Source of the DNA: Mytilisepta virgata
Taxonomy: Eukaryota > Mollusca > Bivalvia > Mytilida > Mytilidae
NCBI GenBank assembly: GCA_028015205.1
Contig: CM051519.1
Span: 89,053,539-89,117,538, forward strand
Direction of reading: 5' to 3'
Length of the DNA: 64,000 nucleotides
The notes beneath the pieces are model-generated. The model was given only the letters and a program-made list of their open reading frames with translations, was not told the DNA's origin and searched no databases. The position numbers and the translations under genes were made by a program. This document shows positions 33,801 through 40,166 of this stretch, one piece after another; the stretch's first letter is position 1; each line of letters starts with the position of its first letter.

Positions 33801-36469
33801 TTTTGTCCCAGGGTCAGGACCAATGCCATAGCAAAAAAAAAAAGCTTGCAAAATATATTGTAATATCATCTCAAAAACCTCTGATTTAAAGCTTTTACAT
33901 TATATATGGCTTTTAACATTTCCAGGAAATGAAATATTTATTTTTAAGTATTAAAAAAGTATAAAAATCACACTCAGTTATTTATTACTATGTCACCCAA
34001 GGTTTTACATTTTTATAGGAAGGGTTGGGCTTATATTTTCAGATCTTTTAAACTTACTTTCTTAAAGACTTCTAAATAAAGAAATGTTTTCTTCGTGAAA
34101 ATATAATATAGTAAAATTCGTTTAAAGATTCCAGATTAGTAATAAAGACCCTTTAATTTGATTCATTCCTTTTTGTGTCAGAAAACAAGATATTAATTTT
34201 TTTGTGTGTTACCCACAGGACGAGTTGTCATGTCAAAACATTTATTTGAATGGATATGTCTGACTTAAGACTTGATTAAATAAAATGTATTAAACAAGTC
34301 CAAGGCGAATTGATGGTTATTCTGATACTGGTTTAAGGTTGGTACCATGAAAAACTATTCCCAGGATCTTATCATGTGGGTGGTTGGACTAAGTACTGTG
34401 TAAAACTATCCTCAGGATCTCAATATGTGGGTGCGTAGACTTTTCATTTAATTTGAAAATGAATGTTTTCAAACAATTTTCCTGAGAAAAATATATTGTT
34501 TTGAGTGGTTTCTGTCGCACGCCTTGAATTATTCAACAGATTTTTTTCAAATTTGGACAAATTGTTTCTAGTGAGAAAATGAAGGCCAATTAAGTTTGAT
34601 TTTGAAGATTGGTGTCATTCCAGAGTTATTTAAGTTGTTTGAGAAAAAAATGGAACTTTGTGTTAACTTGAGAAAAGGTCAACAGATTTTCAAATTTTGA
34701 TGTGTTGTCTATAGTAACAAAATAGCAGTTTTAATGTGATTTCTCTCTAGAGTTATGTCCCTTTATTGAGAGATAAATGTTTTCATGTGGTAAAAGATCT
34801 TTTTTTCAAATTAGAATATGTTGTTAATATTGATGAAAGGAAGGCATAGTTCTTGTCTTCAATTTTAGATTACATTTTTTCCAAATTTGGAGATTGGTTT
34901 TGACTTAATTTTAGAACAAATATTCTGCTGAAATGAAGAGTTAAATTAGATTTGACCTGATAATTTCATGTAAAAATAGATTTTGAAACAGTATAAAAGC
35001 TTTTAATTAAATCCCTAAAGTGACTTTTAATGGAATAAAAATATAACTGCCATTAATCTAATCATGACTTAAAATATTCTGCAATGATATTAACAGTGAC
35101 TAACCTAGTATTTAAATGTTTAATTGTATGAAGAGTTAAATTTAAAGCTGAAAGTTTTATCTGCTATTGTTTTGAATCAAGACAATGTGTTGTATTGACA
35201 AATGTAAACACTTATTAAATATTGAAAGTGTAGTTATTGCAACAGGGCATTAAACTTTTATAGCCCAAGTCCCATATGGGACAAGCATTCATAAATATTA
35301 TAGATTTTTGTTATAACGTTTTATTATCTTAATAAATATGATGATACATCTTTGTTATGAGATATTTTGTATATTGATTTAGTTGAGAAACTTTTGTGAT
35401 CACCAGAATTTATTGCTGTCTTCCAGTTAGGTCACTTGAGAAATAAATATAATAGTTAACTTTCAAAAGATATAACTAGGTGTGATGTTTAATGTTTATT
35501 ATGATTTCTGAGTTGTGAAATAACATTTGTTTTTATCACTTACAAAATATCCACAGGGAACTAGTTTCTGTTCTGGTGAAAACATGACATGCTAAAATGG
35601 TCTCTATTTCATTATCTGGTAATGGATTTTACGTTCTATATAATTCTTGATGTTGACCTTGAGATTCATTGTTTGAAAATAATTCGACCTTGGAAAGAAA
35701 CTTTGGTTGAAGAGAAATTATGTAAAAGTTATTAAAGCTTGTTCAGCTTTGCACATCACTTAATGCAACAGAATCTCTGAAAATGAGATGTGTTGCTACA
35801 ACAAATAAAAATAGACTGTGATATAAATTTAATGTCAGTTACATGACTTTTCATGGTTCAGTAACTTCATAAAGTTAAATAATTTTAGATAGGTGAACAG
35901 TATATGATGTACAAAATAATTGTTTAGGTGTTCTGTGTAGTCTATTAATTTATGGTTGTGAAAATGATACCTGCAAAATTTCATCTGAGTGACATACTAA
36001 AGTAATTAAGTTTGTTATATAGAGCGCATGCTGTTTACTGCCCATGCTTTTGTCAGGATTTTGGTGACTCACATTTGAAATATTTTACTATTATGTTATA
36101 CAGCTGAACGGAAAGTAGTAAACAGTACATGCTAATGAAAACCTCTGATGAAAAACACCAATCTCCACCAATAAAATTTAACTTCAGCACATACATTGTC
36201 ATTTTGCAGCTATTTCTTTCTCAATAATAGACTGCTTTGACCACATTGCATACAGTATGAAGTTACAATGTACTTGATATTTAATTCCTCTTACCAATAC
36301 TTCACTTATTATGACCACAGTTCAAGTAACAATAATTTTGAAGACACCCCTGCATAAAAATACATAGAAAATAGCCAAATGTATTACCTCCTTTGTTCTA
36401 TTTATAGGTGAAGAGGCATTACATGAATACCTGAAAACAAAGGCTGTTACAATAGAATATGGACAGTAG
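3791..36469 (+). CDS. ALDH1L2: 10-formyltetrahydrofolate dehydrogenase, mitochondrial type (22 exons, 922 aa)
   Basis: The enzyme converts 10-formyl-THF, NADP+ and water to THF, CO2 and NADPH, draining one-carbon units from the folate pool. Joining 3791-3835, 5422-5563, 6412-6646, 7434-7599, 8273-8374, 12957-13046, 13608-13742, 14810-14938, 15458-15543, 15798-15945, 16256-16438, 16904-16968, 17477-17627, 17987-18057, 18313-18418, 18834-19015, 19614-19713, 20446-20544, 20997-21162, 21306-21411, 21697-21896 and 36408-36469 gives 2769 nt in one frame. All introns are GT-AG. Domains in order: presequence (1-20), formyltransferase (about 21-225, His126 and Asp162), Formyl_trans_C-like region (to about 330), acyl-carrier-like domain (phosphopantetheine Ser372), aldehyde dehydrogenase (about 440-922, Glu691, Cys725). 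The length matches vertebrate ALDH1L2 closely. Orthology to ALDH1L1 versus ALDH1L2 is not resolved here; the symbol reflects the leader. Confidence 0.95.
5422..5563 (+). CDS. ALDH1L2: ALDH1L exon 2: start of formyltransferase domain
   Basis: Residues 16-62. Met21 at 5437 begins the conserved [16 protein letters not shown] core, followed by GVFTVPD. The acceptor is a pyrimidine tract plus AG at 5420-5421. The donor GT at 5564 leaves phase 1. Translation could also start at Met21, giving a leaderless product. Confidence 0.95.
6412..6646 (+). CDS. ALDH1L2: ALDH1L exon 3: formyltransferase catalytic core
   Basis: Residues 63-140. Contains [11 protein letters not shown] and the formyltransferase signature [10 protein letters not shown] with catalytic His126. 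The Trp codon 141 is split by the intron (phase 2). Confidence 0.95.
7218..7379. mobile_element. Mariner-type MITE in intron 3 (162 bp)
   Basis: Inverted ends CTGTAAATTC(A/G)GAAAT, flanked by TA dinucleotides at 7216-7217 and 7380-7381. The interior is made of CGCAATAAT-like subrepeats and has no ORF. The right end lies only 54 nt before exon 4, inside the region that holds the acceptor and branch point of intron 3. Confidence 0.65.
7434..7599 (+). CDS. ALDH1L2: ALDH1L exon 4: formyltransferase, catalytic Asp
   Basis: Residues 141-196. Contains [19 protein letters not shown] with catalytic Asp162, 36 residues after His126 as in rat ALDH1L1 (His106/Asp142). The CAG acceptor ends at 7433; the donor at 7600 is phase 0. 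Confidence 0.95.
7654..8069. mobile_element. GGCC-ended MITE, copy 2 (416 bp) in intron 4
   Basis: The left end GGCCAACTAAAATTAATT and the right end, which reverse-complements to GGCCAATTAAAATTAATT, form a TIR of about 34 bp. A 3-bp direct repeat TAT flanks it (7651-7653 and 8070-8072). The interior has G-rich and CCGG-rich tracts like the 412-bp copy at 10308. It makes up most of the 673-nt intron; without it the intron would be about 250 nt, similar to its neighbours. Confidence 0.75.
8273..8374 (+). CDS. ALDH1L2: ALDH1L exon 5
   Basis: Residues 197-230, beginning [17 protein letters not shown] and including [12 protein letters not shown], the end of the formyltransferase N-domain. Phase 0 at both ends. 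Confidence 0.93.
9397..11197 (+). repeat. GCTCACCTG mosaic repeat, copy A (intron 5)
   Basis: Begins TAGAGGCTCTCAAGAGC... then GCTCACCTG and ends with AGCCAGGTGAGCTAAAA, preceded by a (GAC)-rich tract and CAAGTGATG-AAAAGCTCA. Between these ends lie four roughly 168-bp modules (starting near 9643, 9808, 9975 and 10139, each with CATCTTGGATnATGGATC) and a fifth partial one at 10722. The array is interrupted by a GGCC MITE at 10308-10719. A second (GAC)/GCTCA end at 10847-10886 suggests two fused copies. No coding capacity is evident. Confidence 0.7.
10308..10719. mobile_element. GGCC-ended MITE, copy 3 (412 bp) nested in the mosaic repeat
   Basis: Perfect 28-bp TIRs start GGCCTAAATTAAAATATTG and end with the complement. 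The 3-bp direct repeat CCA flanks it (10305-10307 and 10720-10722). The neighbouring 168-bp modules read GGCGGCCATCTTGG without interruption, so they serve as natural empty sites and prove a precise insertion with CCA duplication. No ORF of note. Confidence 0.85.
11270..11695. repeat. 213-bp tandem duplication in intron 5
   Basis: 11270-11482 is repeated at 11483-11695 with only a handful of substitutions (for example ATACAG/ATACCG and GTCGGAA/GTCGGCA). Two copies only. The high identity suggests a recent event. No coding content. Confidence 0.85.
12957..13046 (+). CDS. ALDH1L2: ALDH1L exon 6
   Basis: Residues 231-260, [16 protein letters not shown]... with [12 protein letters not shown], the start of the Formyl_trans_C-like region. 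Preceded by a 4.6-kb intron filled with repeats. Phase 0 at both ends. Confidence 0.93.
13608..13742 (+). CDS. ALDH1L2: ALDH1L exon 7
   Basis: Residues 261-305, [10 protein letters not shown]... to [13 protein letters not shown], the C-terminal part of the hydrolase domain. Phase 0. Relative to the vertebrate proteins, later landmarks sit two residues earlier, so a 2-residue deletion lies in this general region. Confidence 0.93.
14810..14938 (+). CDS. ALDH1L2: ALDH1L exon 8
   Basis: Residues 306-348, [14 protein letters not shown]... through the acidic [10 protein letters not shown] segment that links the hydrolase and carrier domains. Phase 0. Confidence 0.93.
15458..15543 (+). CDS. ALDH1L2: ALDH1L exon 9: carrier domain, phosphopantetheine Ser
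   Basis: Residues 349-376. Contains [15 protein letters not shown]. Ser372 in the GxS-M-D motif is the expected 4'-phosphopantetheine attachment site of the acyl-carrier-like domain, which moves the formyl group between the two catalytic domains. Ends in phase 2, splitting Arg377. Confidence 0.95.
15798..15945 (+). CDS. ALDH1L2: ALDH1L exon 10: rest of carrier domain
   Basis: Residues 377-426, [22 protein letters not shown]... The LQNEDVYM motif is characteristic of ALDH1L carrier domains. Phase 0 donor at 15946. Confidence 0.95.
16256..16438 (+). CDS. ALDH1L2: ALDH1L exon 11: start of aldehyde dehydrogenase domain
   Basis: Residues 427-487: a short linker, then [17 protein letters not shown] and the [12 protein letters not shown] segment typical of ALDH N-termini. 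Phase 0. Confidence 0.95.
16904..16968 (+). CDS. ALDH1L2: ALDH1L exon 12
   Basis: Residues 488-508, [21 protein letters not shown]. Ends in phase 2, splitting Arg509. Only 65 nt, fixed by frame and family identity. Confidence 0.93.
17477..17627 (+). CDS. ALDH1L2: ALDH1L exon 13
   Basis: Residues 509-559, including [19 protein letters not shown] and [12 protein letters not shown], both hallmarks of the class 1 aldehyde dehydrogenase fold. Donor GTAGG, phase 0. Confidence 0.95.
17987..18057 (+). CDS. ALDH1L2: ALDH1L exon 14
   Basis: Residues 560-582, [20 protein letters not shown] then EPLG. Ends in phase 2, splitting Gly583. Confidence 0.93.
18313..18418 (+). CDS. ALDH1L2: ALDH1L exon 15: cofactor site
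   Basis: Residues 583-618. Contains [13 protein letters not shown] (Asn592 stabilises the thioester oxyanion in this family) and [12 protein letters not shown], which contacts the NADP cofactor. The acceptor has a weak pyrimidine tract, but frame and homology fix the boundary. Confidence 0.95.
18834..19015 (+). CDS. ALDH1L2: ALDH1L exon 16: Rossmann fold
   Basis: Residues 619-678, from [18 protein letters not shown] to [21 protein letters not shown] is the dinucleotide-binding turn of aldehyde dehydrogenases. Ends in phase 2, splitting Ser679. Confidence 0.95.
19614..19713 (+). CDS. ALDH1L2: ALDH1L exon 17: general base Glu
   Basis: Residues 679-712. Contains [20 protein letters not shown]; Glu691 in LELGGKS is the conserved general base of aldehyde dehydrogenases. 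Donor ATG|GTAAGA, phase 0. Confidence 0.95.
20446..20544 (+). CDS. ALDH1L2: ALDH1L exon 18: catalytic Cys
   Basis: Residues 713-745. Contains [18 protein letters not shown] with the catalytic nucleophile Cys725 (Cys707 of rat ALDH1L1). Phase 0. Confidence 0.96.
20997..21162 (+). CDS. ALDH1L2: ALDH1L exon 19
   Basis: Residues 746-800, [20 protein letters not shown] to LVYGGKQ. Ends in phase 1. Confidence 0.95.
21306..21411 (+). CDS. ALDH1L2: ALDH1L exon 20
   Basis: Residues 801-835, [20 protein letters not shown] then [22 protein letters not shown] is the conserved ALDH motif. Intron 19 before it is only 143 nt. Ends in phase 2. Confidence 0.95.
21697..21896 (+). CDS. ALDH1L2: ALDH1L exon 21: C-terminal ALDH core
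   Basis: Residues 836-902, including [19 protein letters not shown] and [20 protein letters not shown]. The donor CTG G|GTAAGT is strong. If unspliced, the frame continues 19 codons to a TGA at 21953-21955, which would give a protein lacking the true C-terminus. Confidence 0.95.
22065..22195 (+). repeat. Segment duplicated at the far end of intron 21
   Basis: This segment (ACAGCTGAATGGGAAATGG... to TTTGCAGCTATTTCCTTC) resembles 36095-36232 in the same orientation, with shared blocks and several substitutions and small indels. One copy lies just after exon 21 and the other just before exon 22. It could be a dispersed repeat or an old local duplication. Confidence 0.55.
22196..23669. other. 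Intron 21 sequence, nothing recognised
   Basis: AT-rich intron DNA without inverted repeats, tandem arrays or protein similarity that I can recognise. Confidence 0.5.
23670..23920. repeat. 23-bp minisatellite (about 11 copies)
   Basis: The unit is GTTTCCACATGGCAGCAGATTTT with T/C variation in GGTAG/GGCAG and one truncated copy near 23810-23830. Three units make 69 nt, so all three frames stay open over the array and produce repetitive spurious ORFs on both strands. It is non-coding. Confidence 0.9.
24580..24870. repeat. Two diverged tandem modules of about 145 bp
   Basis: 24580-24725 and 24730-24870 share a TTGTCAG(T/C)GCAA start, a CTGAAAC(A/T)GCTGAT core, a GATCC(T/C)ATC segment and an ACAAATTTTATGGGAGTTA end. 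They are diverged copies of an intronic repeat without coding capacity. Confidence 0.6.
25286..25531 (-). mobile_element. tRNA-derived SINE-like element, minus copy
   Basis: On the minus strand it reads from a GGGGCCACAGTGTCCAGGTA-like head, through a B-box-like GAGTTCGAATC, a body with CTTAATTGACAAGG and a GCCAAA(C/T)GTG block, to an AAACAAACAAA tail. The body and tail recur in opposite orientation at 31332-31520. Head, Pol III box and simple tail together indicate a SINE. The parent tRNA is not identified. Confidence 0.6.
25781..26060 (+). pseudogene. Relic of a retroelement reverse-transcriptase C-terminus, frameshifted
   Basis: One frame from 25787 reads KLYDKRGN then [19 protein letters not shown] and [14 protein letters not shown], ending at a TAG (25922). 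The +1 frame continues with [15 protein letters not shown] and [21 protein letters not shown] recognise these blocks as the C-terminal tail common to a widespread set of invertebrate retroelement RT proteins. The frame changes near 25910 and nothing upstream of 25781 is alignable, so this is a 5'-truncated, frameshifted fossil. The element family is not determined. Confidence 0.6.
27151..27575. repeat. Diverged tandem duplication (about 225-bp period)
   Basis: 27151-27360 and 27378-27575 share TAGGCTTG, GGTCCATTCAGCTCTAA, CTTTTGCTTAACATT, TATGGTCAATTTGGCATCAG and TACTTTTTGAACCAATTTT in the same order. Two copies with many substitutions and small deletions. Non-coding. Confidence 0.75.
27680..30032 (+). 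mobile_element. Kolobok-type DNA transposon, internally deleted (2.35 kb)
   Basis: The ends AGTGGAACTAAAACGCTTAT and the complement form TIRs of about 88 bp with a few mismatches. Subterminal blocks around GTGACGTAC are also shared. TTAA flanks both ends exactly (27676-27679 and 30033-30036). At 28048 an ORF starts [12 protein letters not shown], the opening of a THAP zinc finger (C-x4-C spacing), then hits a stop after about 20 codons. TTAA targets plus a THAP domain are the signature of Kolobok transposases. The rest of the transposase is absent. Confidence 0.7.
28048..28110 (+). pseudogene. THAP-domain start of a lost transposase
   Basis: ATG at 28048 gives [19 protein letters not shown] then a stop. 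The first 12 residues match the start of THAP C2CH domains (Met, then Cys, four residues, Cys). The rest of the domain (second Cys/His pair and AVPTIF-like motif) is missing. It lies just inside the left TIR of the TTAA-flanked element, where a transposase first exon is expected. Confidence 0.55.
31332..31520 (+). mobile_element. tRNA-derived SINE-like element, plus copy
   Basis: Contains GGTTGTGAGTTCTAATCT (degenerate B box), TGTGGCAGGGTGTGTTTGA, CTTAATTGACAAGGATTG, ATAGCCAAATGTGCTGAAAA and an AACTAAACCTAAACC tail. It matches the minus-strand copy at 25286-25531 over its body. The head is shorter or degraded here. Confidence 0.6.
31823..33831. repeat. 43-bp minisatellite, about 47 copies
   Basis: The unit has a conserved core CTGTCCCAGGGTCAGGACCA then ATGCCATAG, followed by a 14-nt variable tail. 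The tail takes a few recurring forms (TTGGATGGTTCTTT, TTGGATGTTTCTTT, TTGAGTGGTTCTTT, TTGGGTAGTTCTTT, TTTTGTAGTTCTTT). Copies near the left end (31823-32300) are the most mutated. The array stops abruptly in an A-run at 33832. It yields repetitive minus-strand ORFs that I regard as non-coding. Confidence 0.95.
33845..36094. other. Intron 21, no recognised feature
   Basis: AT-rich DNA with a short near-duplication around 34345-34425 (CTATTCCCAGGATCT / CTATCCTCAGGATCT and ATGTGGGTG). No protein similarity or TIRs noticed. Confidence 0.5.
36095..36232 (+). repeat. Second copy of the 22065 segment, before exon 22
   Basis: Direct, diverged copy of 22065-22195, with ACAGCTGAACGGAAAGTAG and TTTTGCAGCTATTTCTTTCT as anchors. 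Confidence 0.55.
36408..36469 (+). CDS. ALDH1L2: ALDH1L exon 22: C-terminus
   Basis: Residues 903-922, [20 protein letters not shown] then TAG at 36467-36469. EYLxTKxVTxEY is the conserved ALDH1L C-terminus, which here ends in an added Gly-Gln. It completes the split Gly903 codon from exon 21 across a 14,511-nt intron. Confidence 0.95.
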
Positions 36470-36599
36470 ACAGGTAACTAGATCTTTATTTGAATAAAAG
36501 TTTAAGGTGTTCATGTCTGGCATATGTTACCTGCCCTTGACCTCACGTCAAAACAAGAGGCATTTTTGTATGATTGCTCTTGTAATAAAAAGACCAAGA

Positions 36600-37378
36600 C
36601 ATTAAAAATTGGGTTCTAATGAAGTGATTCTTGGATTGAAATTTAGATTTTGTTTTATACTTCACTGTGGAAGAAGGGATATGGTAAAGCACATGAAAAT
36701 ATTTAAGCAATGGAACAGCATCTTTATTGCTGTTTTTCATCTTAAAGTGAAACCTGTAGAAAAATTTGCAAGCAACAGCTGGAGCAGAAGTGGATCATAT
36801 CAAATCTGTGTTTTATTGAAGCACACAGCTGCAAGGTCAATAAACAAGTCATTAACATGGAAAGAAATCAAACAAATACTGTCATGATTTGCCTGACAAT
36901 CTCACAGTGTCAAATATATATTACACACCCATTTATCTCTCTAATTCATGACAATTTGTTATTGTCAAAATTTTACAATATGCAAAGTAATTTCAAAATT
37001 TGAGTTTTTGATAAAACATAATAATGAGGAGTTTTAACTTTATCAGTTGTTATGCATGTGAAAGATAAGCAGGCATGAGAGTAAAGAACTACAAATTTGA
37101 AAAATGCTTACAGGTGTATTTAAAAGAAAAAAAATTGTGCTGATAAGTTCAAATAATTTGAATATTTTTTTCCGTCAGTATGTATATATAAGTTAACAGA
37201 TTTTCCAGTGCAAAAAAATACATTTTAGGGAGGGGGGAGGGGTAGAAAAACATCAAGTTTACTGTCAATCAGATAGCTTCTTATTTGGTTATGAATAGTA
37301 AGAACAGGATTTAAGTAAATCTACTTCACATCAACTTTCCAATTTAACTAATATTAATGTATTACTTTCTTTTTCAGA
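36600..37378. other. Probable 3' UTR intron or flank, no feature
   Basis: AT-rich sequence. A 92-codon ORF at 36609 has no recognisable similarity. A G-rich run (about 37228-37243) is the only compositional oddity. Confidence 0.4.
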
Positions 37379-37580
37379 TTAAGAAATGAACATAAACATT
37401 AGTACAGTCTTTCATTATCACTTAACTGAGTAATAATTCATTGTTGGAGTATTGTTGAGACGGTCAAACGGATAAATTCATTTTCTTAAGGATGTTTTGT
37501 AGTTACTTAGCACTTCACAAGACACTCCTTTAACTACAGACAGGAAAAACAATAAATAAATAAATTTAATAAGAAATATG
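37379..37580 (+). other. Candidate 3' UTR exon of ALDH1L with polyA signal
   Basis: Five bases after the stop codon is a good donor (ACAG|GTAACT, 36474). A strong acceptor (TTTCTTTTTCAG) ends at 37378. An AATAAATAAATAAA cluster at 37551 could serve for polyadenylation. An alternative simple end uses AATAAA at 36493. This is inference from splice-site quality only. Confidence 0.3.
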
Positions 37581-38118
37581 TCTCGAGTGACATTCTGGAC
37601 ATTATCACTTTAGTAGTCTATTGTATATTTCATCCTAATGGAATCGTCAATTTCTGACCCATTTCGGACAGATGGATATGATATATACAACAGGGGGAGG
37701 AAATTTATTATCTATTTGGTTAATGCTGTATATTTTTCTTCAAATTTTCTCTACAAATGATAGAAAAAAAAAAGAATTTTGAATTTCTTAGTTTATTTAA
37801 AGATTTCTGTTAAGTCCAGATTGACATTGTTAAAGTTCAAGGTTAGGCATTACAGAAATATAAATTTATTGCAGACTAATAATTTTACAAGACAGATTTT
37901 TTTTAAAGAAAGTTTTATTCAGAATTTATTAAAATTTTAGTCAGAATTGATTTTTAGACATTCTTTACATTTGAAAATTTCTAGTTTTTCAAGTAGATTT
38001 TATTAGTTTTATGCTGACTAGAAAGAATTTAGTATTTTTACAAAGGAAATAGACTGTAGAAAATTAGAATATTTTTTACATTCATTTAAGAACAATGTCT
38101 CATTTCTATTGAACTGTT

Positions 38119-40166
38119 TTTAGCTCACCTGGCCTAAAAGGCCATGTGAGCTATTCTCATCACTTTGCGTCCGTCGTCGTCGTCGTCGTATGTCGTCGTA
38201 AACTTTTCACATTTTTATCAACTCTTCTGAAACCACTGAACCAATTTAAACCAAACTTAAGTGGAATGGTCCTTGGATGGTCCCCTTTAAAAATTGTGTT
38301 CGGTTTTCCCGTGCGCCATCCAATATGGCTGCCATGGTCGGACATAGTTTAACCTTGGACCCTATGGGAATTTTAACATTTTCGTTATCTTCTCTGAGAC
38401 CATTAGGCCAATTTGAACCAAACTTTAGTGGAATGGTTCTTGGGTGGCCCCTTTTAAAATTTGTGTTCTGTTTCCCCGAACGCCATCCAACATGGCCGTC
38501 ATGGCTGGACTTAGTTTAACATTGAGCCTATGGGAATTTTACTTTTTCGTCAACTCCTCTGAAACCACTGAACCAATTTAAACCAAACTTAAGTGGAATT
38601 GTCCTTGGATGGTCCCCTTTAAAAATAGTGTTCGGTTTTCCGGGACGCTGTCCAATATGCCTGCCATGGTTGGACATAGTTTAACCTTGGACCCTATGGG
38701 AATTTTAACATTTTCGTTATCTACTCTGAGACCATTAGGCCAATTTGAACCAAACTTTGGTGCAATGGTCCTTGGGTGGCCCCTTTTAAAATTTGTGTTC
38801 GGTTTCCCCGAACGCCATCCAACATGGCCGCCATGGCTGGACCTAGTTTAACATTGAGCCTATGGGAATTTTACTTTTTCGTCAACTCCTCTGAAACCGC
38901 TGAACCTATTTAAACCAAACTTAAGTGGAATGGTCCTTGGATGGTCCCCTTTAAAAATAGTGTTCGGTTTTCCGGGGCGCTGTCCAATATGGCTGCCATG
39001 GTTGGACATAGTTTAACCTTGGACCCTATGGGAATTTTAACATTTTCGTTATCTTCTCTGAGACCATTAGGCCAATTTGAACCAAACTTTGGTGCAATGG
39101 TCCTTGGGTGGCCCCTTTTAAAATTTGTGTTCGGTTTCCCCGAACGCCATCCAACATGGCCGCCATGGCTGGACATAGTTTAACATTGAGCCTATGGGGA
39201 TTTTATTTTTTCGTCAACTCTCCTGAGCCAATTTGAACCAAACTTTGGTGGAATGGTCCTTGGGTGGCCCCTTTCCAAACTTATGTCTGGCATCCTCGAC
39301 TTCCAACCGACATGGCTGCTGTTACTGAAAATAGAAAAAGGGGGTGGGGGGGGGTGTGAATTTCCAAAATCTTCTTCTATGAAACTACAAGGCCAGTTGC
39401 AACCAAACTTGGCAGTAGTAGTCCTTAGGAGGTTCTCTTTTAGACGGATGTCTGATGACCCGGACTGTTAACCAAGATGGCAGCCACAGCCGAACTTAGT
39501 TAAACATAGGGCCCTATGGGAAAATTCATTGAAAAATCTTTTTATCTGAAACCACTTTACCAATTGAAACCAGACTTTGCAGCAATGGTCCTTATATGGT
39601 CCTCTTTCAGAATTGTGTCCTTATATGGTCCTCTTTCAGAATTGTGTCCCAAATTTAATAAGAAATATGTCTCTTTAATAAGAAATATGTTGACTTGGAC
39701 TGTCAACCGAGATGGCTGCCACAACCGAACTTAGTTTAACATAAGGCCCCATGGGAAAATTCATTTAAAAATCTTCTTATCTGAAACCACTTGACCAATT
39801 GGAACCAGACTTTGCAGCAATGGTCCTTAGGACGTCCTATTTCAGAATTGTCTGATTTCGTGGACTGTGAACCAAGATGGCCGACAGAGCCAAACTTAGT
39901 TTAACATAGAACCCTATGGGAAATTCACTCAAAAATCTTCTGGTCTGAAACCACTCAACCAATTAGAACTAGACTTGGTAGCAATGGTCCTTAGATGGTT
40001 CTCTTTTAGAAATGTGTCCATTGACCTAGATTGTCAACCATGAGGCTGCCACGGCTGAACTTAATTGAACATAGAACCCTATAGAAAAACCAGCCAAATC
40101 TTTAGTCCTGCTCAAGATGAAAAGTTCAATGCAGGTGAGCGATACAGGCTCTTTAGAGCCTCTAGT
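38119..40166 (-). repeat. GCTCACCTG mosaic repeat, copy B (2 kb)
   Basis: Opposite orientation to copies A and C: it starts TAGCTCACCTGGCC with a short hairpin (GGCCTAAAAGGCC), has a (CGT)n tract at 38169-38201 and ends GAGCGATACAGGCTC...GAGCCTCTAG. The interior is a string of roughly 166-bp modules of alternating types. Between 38277 and 39183 they form a 332-bp higher-order unit present about three times (80-codon shadow ORFs start at 38277, 38609 and 38941, exactly 332 apart). Modules further right are more diverged. No convincing protein. Confidence 0.75.

Noticed and set aside
31823..33831. CRISPR-like look: constant core with variable tails
   Set aside because: The 'spacers' are only 14 nt and fall into about five recurring forms in a eukaryotic intron; this is a minisatellite.
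36609..36887. 92-codon ORF downstream of the ALDH1L stop
   Set aside because: No similarity, codon use is like the AT-rich flank, and it lies in a probable 3' UTR intron.
38277..39183. Three 80-codon ORFs with nearly the same sequence
   Set aside because: They are exact consequences of the 332-bp repeat period in the mosaic element; no family match and no start context.
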